DNA of 16,468 nt from contig CANJWF010000007.1 of NCBI GenBank assembly GCA_947478315.1, positions 1 to 16,468 on the forward strand, written 5' to 3'. The translations under genes were made by a program, and so were the position numbers. The stretch is from Sphingobacteriaceae bacterium (GTDB taxonomy: Bacteria; Bacteroidota; Bacteroidia; Sphingobacteriales; Sphingobacteriaceae). The notes beneath the pieces were generated by a model, which made no database searches, was not told the DNA's origin, and saw nothing but the letters and a program-made list of their open reading frames with translations. Shown one piece after another: positions 14,975 to 16,468 of the stretch. How positions within the stretch are numbered: the stretch's first letter is position 1; every line of letters begins with the position of its first letter.

Positions 14975-15375
14975 ATCTACGAAAAAAACGACTGAAGGTT
15001 GCTGCAGAAGTAAATACCTCTTCATTGAATGACATTATGTTTTTTTTGTTACTGTTTTTCCTCATCGCATCAACAATAACTAATCCTAATGTTATTAAGT
15101 TATTACTACCTAAGTCCGATTCTGGTCAAGTATTGTCTAAGAAAACGGTAGCACTTACTATAGATAAAGATTTGCATTATTTTATTGAGAAAGAACAAGT
15201 AGAGATAGGTGCAATATCATCGAAACTCGAAAATCTCATGCATTCAGTTCAAGAGTTAACGTTGGTATTATATGTTGACAAGTCTGTTGCGATAGAAGAA
15301 GTCGTTAAAGTGATGGATATTGCAAACAAGTTGAAAATTAAAATTGTACTTGCGACCGAACCTAAAAAGCGTTGA
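14971..15375 (+). CDS. exbD: ExbD/TolR family biopolymer transport protein
   Basis: This is a 134-residue partner of the ExbB/TolQ channel. A short basic cytoplasmic tail (MNLRKKRLKVAAEVN) is followed by one membrane segment (about 20-38) with the conserved proton-carrying Asp in 'SLNDIMFFLLLFFLIAS' (D21), then a periplasmic domain (50-134) with the usual 'PKSDSGQ', 'VALTIDKDLHYFIEKEQV' and 'LVLYVDKSVAIEEVVKVMDI' strands and helix. Length matches the family. The ATG overlaps the exbB stop by 4 bp. A second ExbD and a TonB gene, which often follow in Bacteroidota, are absent: the next 218 bp are non-coding and the next gene is a lipoprotein. A TolR-like role is therefore equally possible. Confidence 0.92.
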   Translation: MNLRKKRLKVAAEVNTSSLNDIMFFLLLFFLIASTITNPNVIKLLLPKSDSGQVLSKKTVALTIDKDLHYFIEKEQVEIGAISSKLENLMHSVQELTLVLYVDKSVAIEEVVKVMDIANKLKIKIVLATEPKKR

Positions 15376-15494
15376 AATTTAGCATTCAAAAAACTAATCG
15401 AGGCGTTTGATAGACGAAATATAGGGTAACCAATACAATAGTTTTTTGTTTCGATTTATGAATTCTGGAACTCCATTGCTCTCTCATAAAAAGA

Positions 15495-15526
15495 ATATTT
15501 ATTTTAACATATGTTAAAATAAATAT
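15495..15526. repeat. Perfect 32-bp palindrome
   Basis: The left half ATATTTATTTTAACAT (15495-15510) and right half ATGTTAAAATAAATAT (15511-15526) are exact reverse complements with no spacer. It lies in the gap between exbD and the GH18 lipoprotein. No T-tract follows on either side, so a simple intrinsic terminator is not indicated. The perfect symmetry suits a dimeric repressor operator or an RNA hairpin. The preceding stretch 15376-15494 shows no recognisable signal. Confidence 0.8.
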
Positions 15527-15534
15527 CGGTAAGT

Positions 15535-15578
15535 ATTGATAAAATTGTCGTGTATTAATACACAACAATTTTATCAAT
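15535..15578. repeat. 44-bp near-perfect palindrome before the GH18 gene
   Basis: The arms centre between 15556 and 15557, and 21 of 22 base pairs match; the only failure is C15549 against A15564. The innermost part GTGTATTAATACAC is itself perfect. The palindrome ends 15 bp before the ATG at 15594, so in the mRNA it would form a stable stem right above the translation start. It may control translation or bind a regulator. It differs in sequence from the 32-bp palindrome 8 bp upstream. Confidence 0.8.
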
Positions 15579-15593
15579 TAATTTAAAATCATT

Positions 15594-16468
15594 ATGAATA
15601 CTAAAAAATTTAAAAATCAATTGTTAACTGGCTTGGGCTTGTGTGCGATTTTTTCAGGGAGTTTGATGTCTTGTAAGGACGGAGATAGTGGTCAGTTGGG
15701 GACTAATACGAGCACCACCAATACTGCACCACCTAAAGCCCCGAATTCTTCAGAGAGTCGTGAGATAGTTTTATACTACGCGAGCAATAATCGGTATTCT
15801 GGATTAACGGCTGAAGATGTATTATCTAAAGGAGCACGTGGTCAAGATTACGCTCATGATGTTTTTGTTCCATCTTTTTGTACCATAGGAGATGGTGCAA
15901 CGGCTAATGGTTCTGAATCAAAAGCTTGGAAAAAGAATCAATTGGGTTATGATGACGTTTATGCTTGGTCTGGTTTGAATTGGGCTTCTGATGGGTCGTT
16001 AGTTTTTTCTAATGGTTCAAATATTGGCACTGGAAATATCAATTCAGGTTTAAATAAATATCCAACCAAACCCTACGGATTGGCTATAGGTGGATGGCCT
16101 GTCGGTGATAATGCTAATGACCCTATAAGAACAGGAGGTTTTGATAGAATTGGCTATGCTACTCAAACGGCAGATTTAGACGAATTCGTTAATAATGTGA
16201 ATAATTTAGAGCCGTTAGGTAAAATTACAAGGTTGCCTAATAGTTTGCATGTTGATTATGAATTTCCTCTTACAACCCTTCAAGCAGATGGATTGCTCAG
16301 AATTGTAAAGGCCTTAAAGACAAAATGTGGTGATAAATATTTGATTGACGTTGCTTTAGGTCCAAATATTCAAAAGCATCTTAGTATCTTGAATTTTACA
16401 GAATTATTAAAATATGTAGACTCTTTTGAACTGATGACTTATGATTATAATGGGAATTGGTCTAAAGT
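15594..16468 (+). CDS. GH18-type (chitinase-fold) lipoprotein, 3' end beyond window
   Basis: The frame opens at ATG 15594 and is still open after 291 codons at the window edge. The N-terminus MNTKKFKNQLLTGLGLCAIF then SGSLMSC27 is a lipoprotein signal with lipobox L24-M-S-C27. A Thr/Asn/Pro-rich linker (residues 34-55) follows. The catalytic-type domain starts near residue 57 (REIVLYYASNN). GH18 landmarks: LAIGGW (163-168, the strand 3 GG motif), 'SLHVDYEFP' (217-225, strand 4) and FELMTYDYNG (278-287, the MxYD motif). GH18 enzymes cleave beta-1,4 GlcNAc linkages using the Glu of DxxDxDxE. Here that motif reads N216-xx-H219-x-D221-x-E223: Glu and the nearest Asp are kept, the two outer Asp are replaced. 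Activity is therefore uncertain; it could be a chitinase, an endo-N-acetylglucosaminidase or a binding protein. The C-terminus is not seen. Confidence 0.82.
   Translation, partial: MNTKKFKNQLLTGLGLCAIFSGSLMSCKDGDSGQLGTNTSTTNTAPPKAPNSSESREIVLYYASNNRYSGLTAEDVLSKGARGQDYAHDVFVPSFCTIGDGATANGSESKAWKKNQLGYDDVYAWSGLNWASDGSLVFSNGSNIGTGNINSGLNKYPTKPYGLAIGGWPVGDNANDPIRTGGFDRIGYATQTADLDEFVNNVNNLEPLGKITRLPNSLHVDYEFPLTTLQADGLLRIVKALKTKCGDKYLIDVALGPNIQKHLSILNFTELLKYVDSFELMTYDYNGNWSK

Noticed and set aside
15495..15578. Intrinsic terminators after exbD
   Set aside because: Strong symmetry, but no loop and no T-tract after either palindrome, so they are recorded as palindromes of unknown role.

Overview
The window looks like a chromosomal segment of an AT-rich member of the Bacteroidota. 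The evidence is the gene families: a START-like AHA1-related protein, an LptF/LptG permease longer than its proteobacterial counterparts, a HU-CCDC81/SPOR membrane protein, a very long TPR protein next to a plugless TonB-receptor-type barrel, and a RecQ without HRDC. Several upstream regions also carry a TAnnTTTG-type -7 motif. I cannot place it below phylum with confidence; a low-GC Cytophagales or Amoebophilaceae-like genome would fit but is not proven.

Layout. Positions 1-2508 are on the minus strand. Read from the right they hold a START-like small protein (2508-2125), an LptF/LptG-family lipopolysaccharide-export permease (2045-624), and the 5' part of a SWIM zinc-finger protein (418 running off the left edge). 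Positions 2509-3473 contain no gene. They hold two diverged copies of a short repeat element plus a fragment of a third. The right-hand copy has perfect 16-bp terminal inverted repeats and a 6-bp target duplication.

From 3474 onward all genes are on the plus strand. dnaN (sliding clamp) is followed after 184 bp by a closely packed run: rsgA (ribosome assembly GTPase), recQ, a ~1070-residue TPR protein, a plugless outer-membrane barrel, a HU-CCDC81/TM/SPOR protein, exbB and exbD. Gaps in this run are 47 bp or less, and two junctions overlap. The last five form a plausible envelope module: an inner-membrane proton-driven motor (ExbB/ExbD), a membrane protein with cytoplasmic DNA-binding-like domains and a periplasmic peptidoglycan-binding SPOR domain, a periplasmic TPR scaffold, and an outer-membrane barrel. 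No TonB is visible in the window.

After exbD come two large, nearly perfect AT-rich palindromes (15495-15526 and 15535-15578). A lipoprotein with a GH18 (chitinase-type) fold and a partly degenerate catalytic motif follows and runs off the right edge.

The most unusual signal is the intergenic repeat. It has the ends of a miniature transposable element, yet at least two of its internal stems keep base-pairing between the two copies although their sequences differ.
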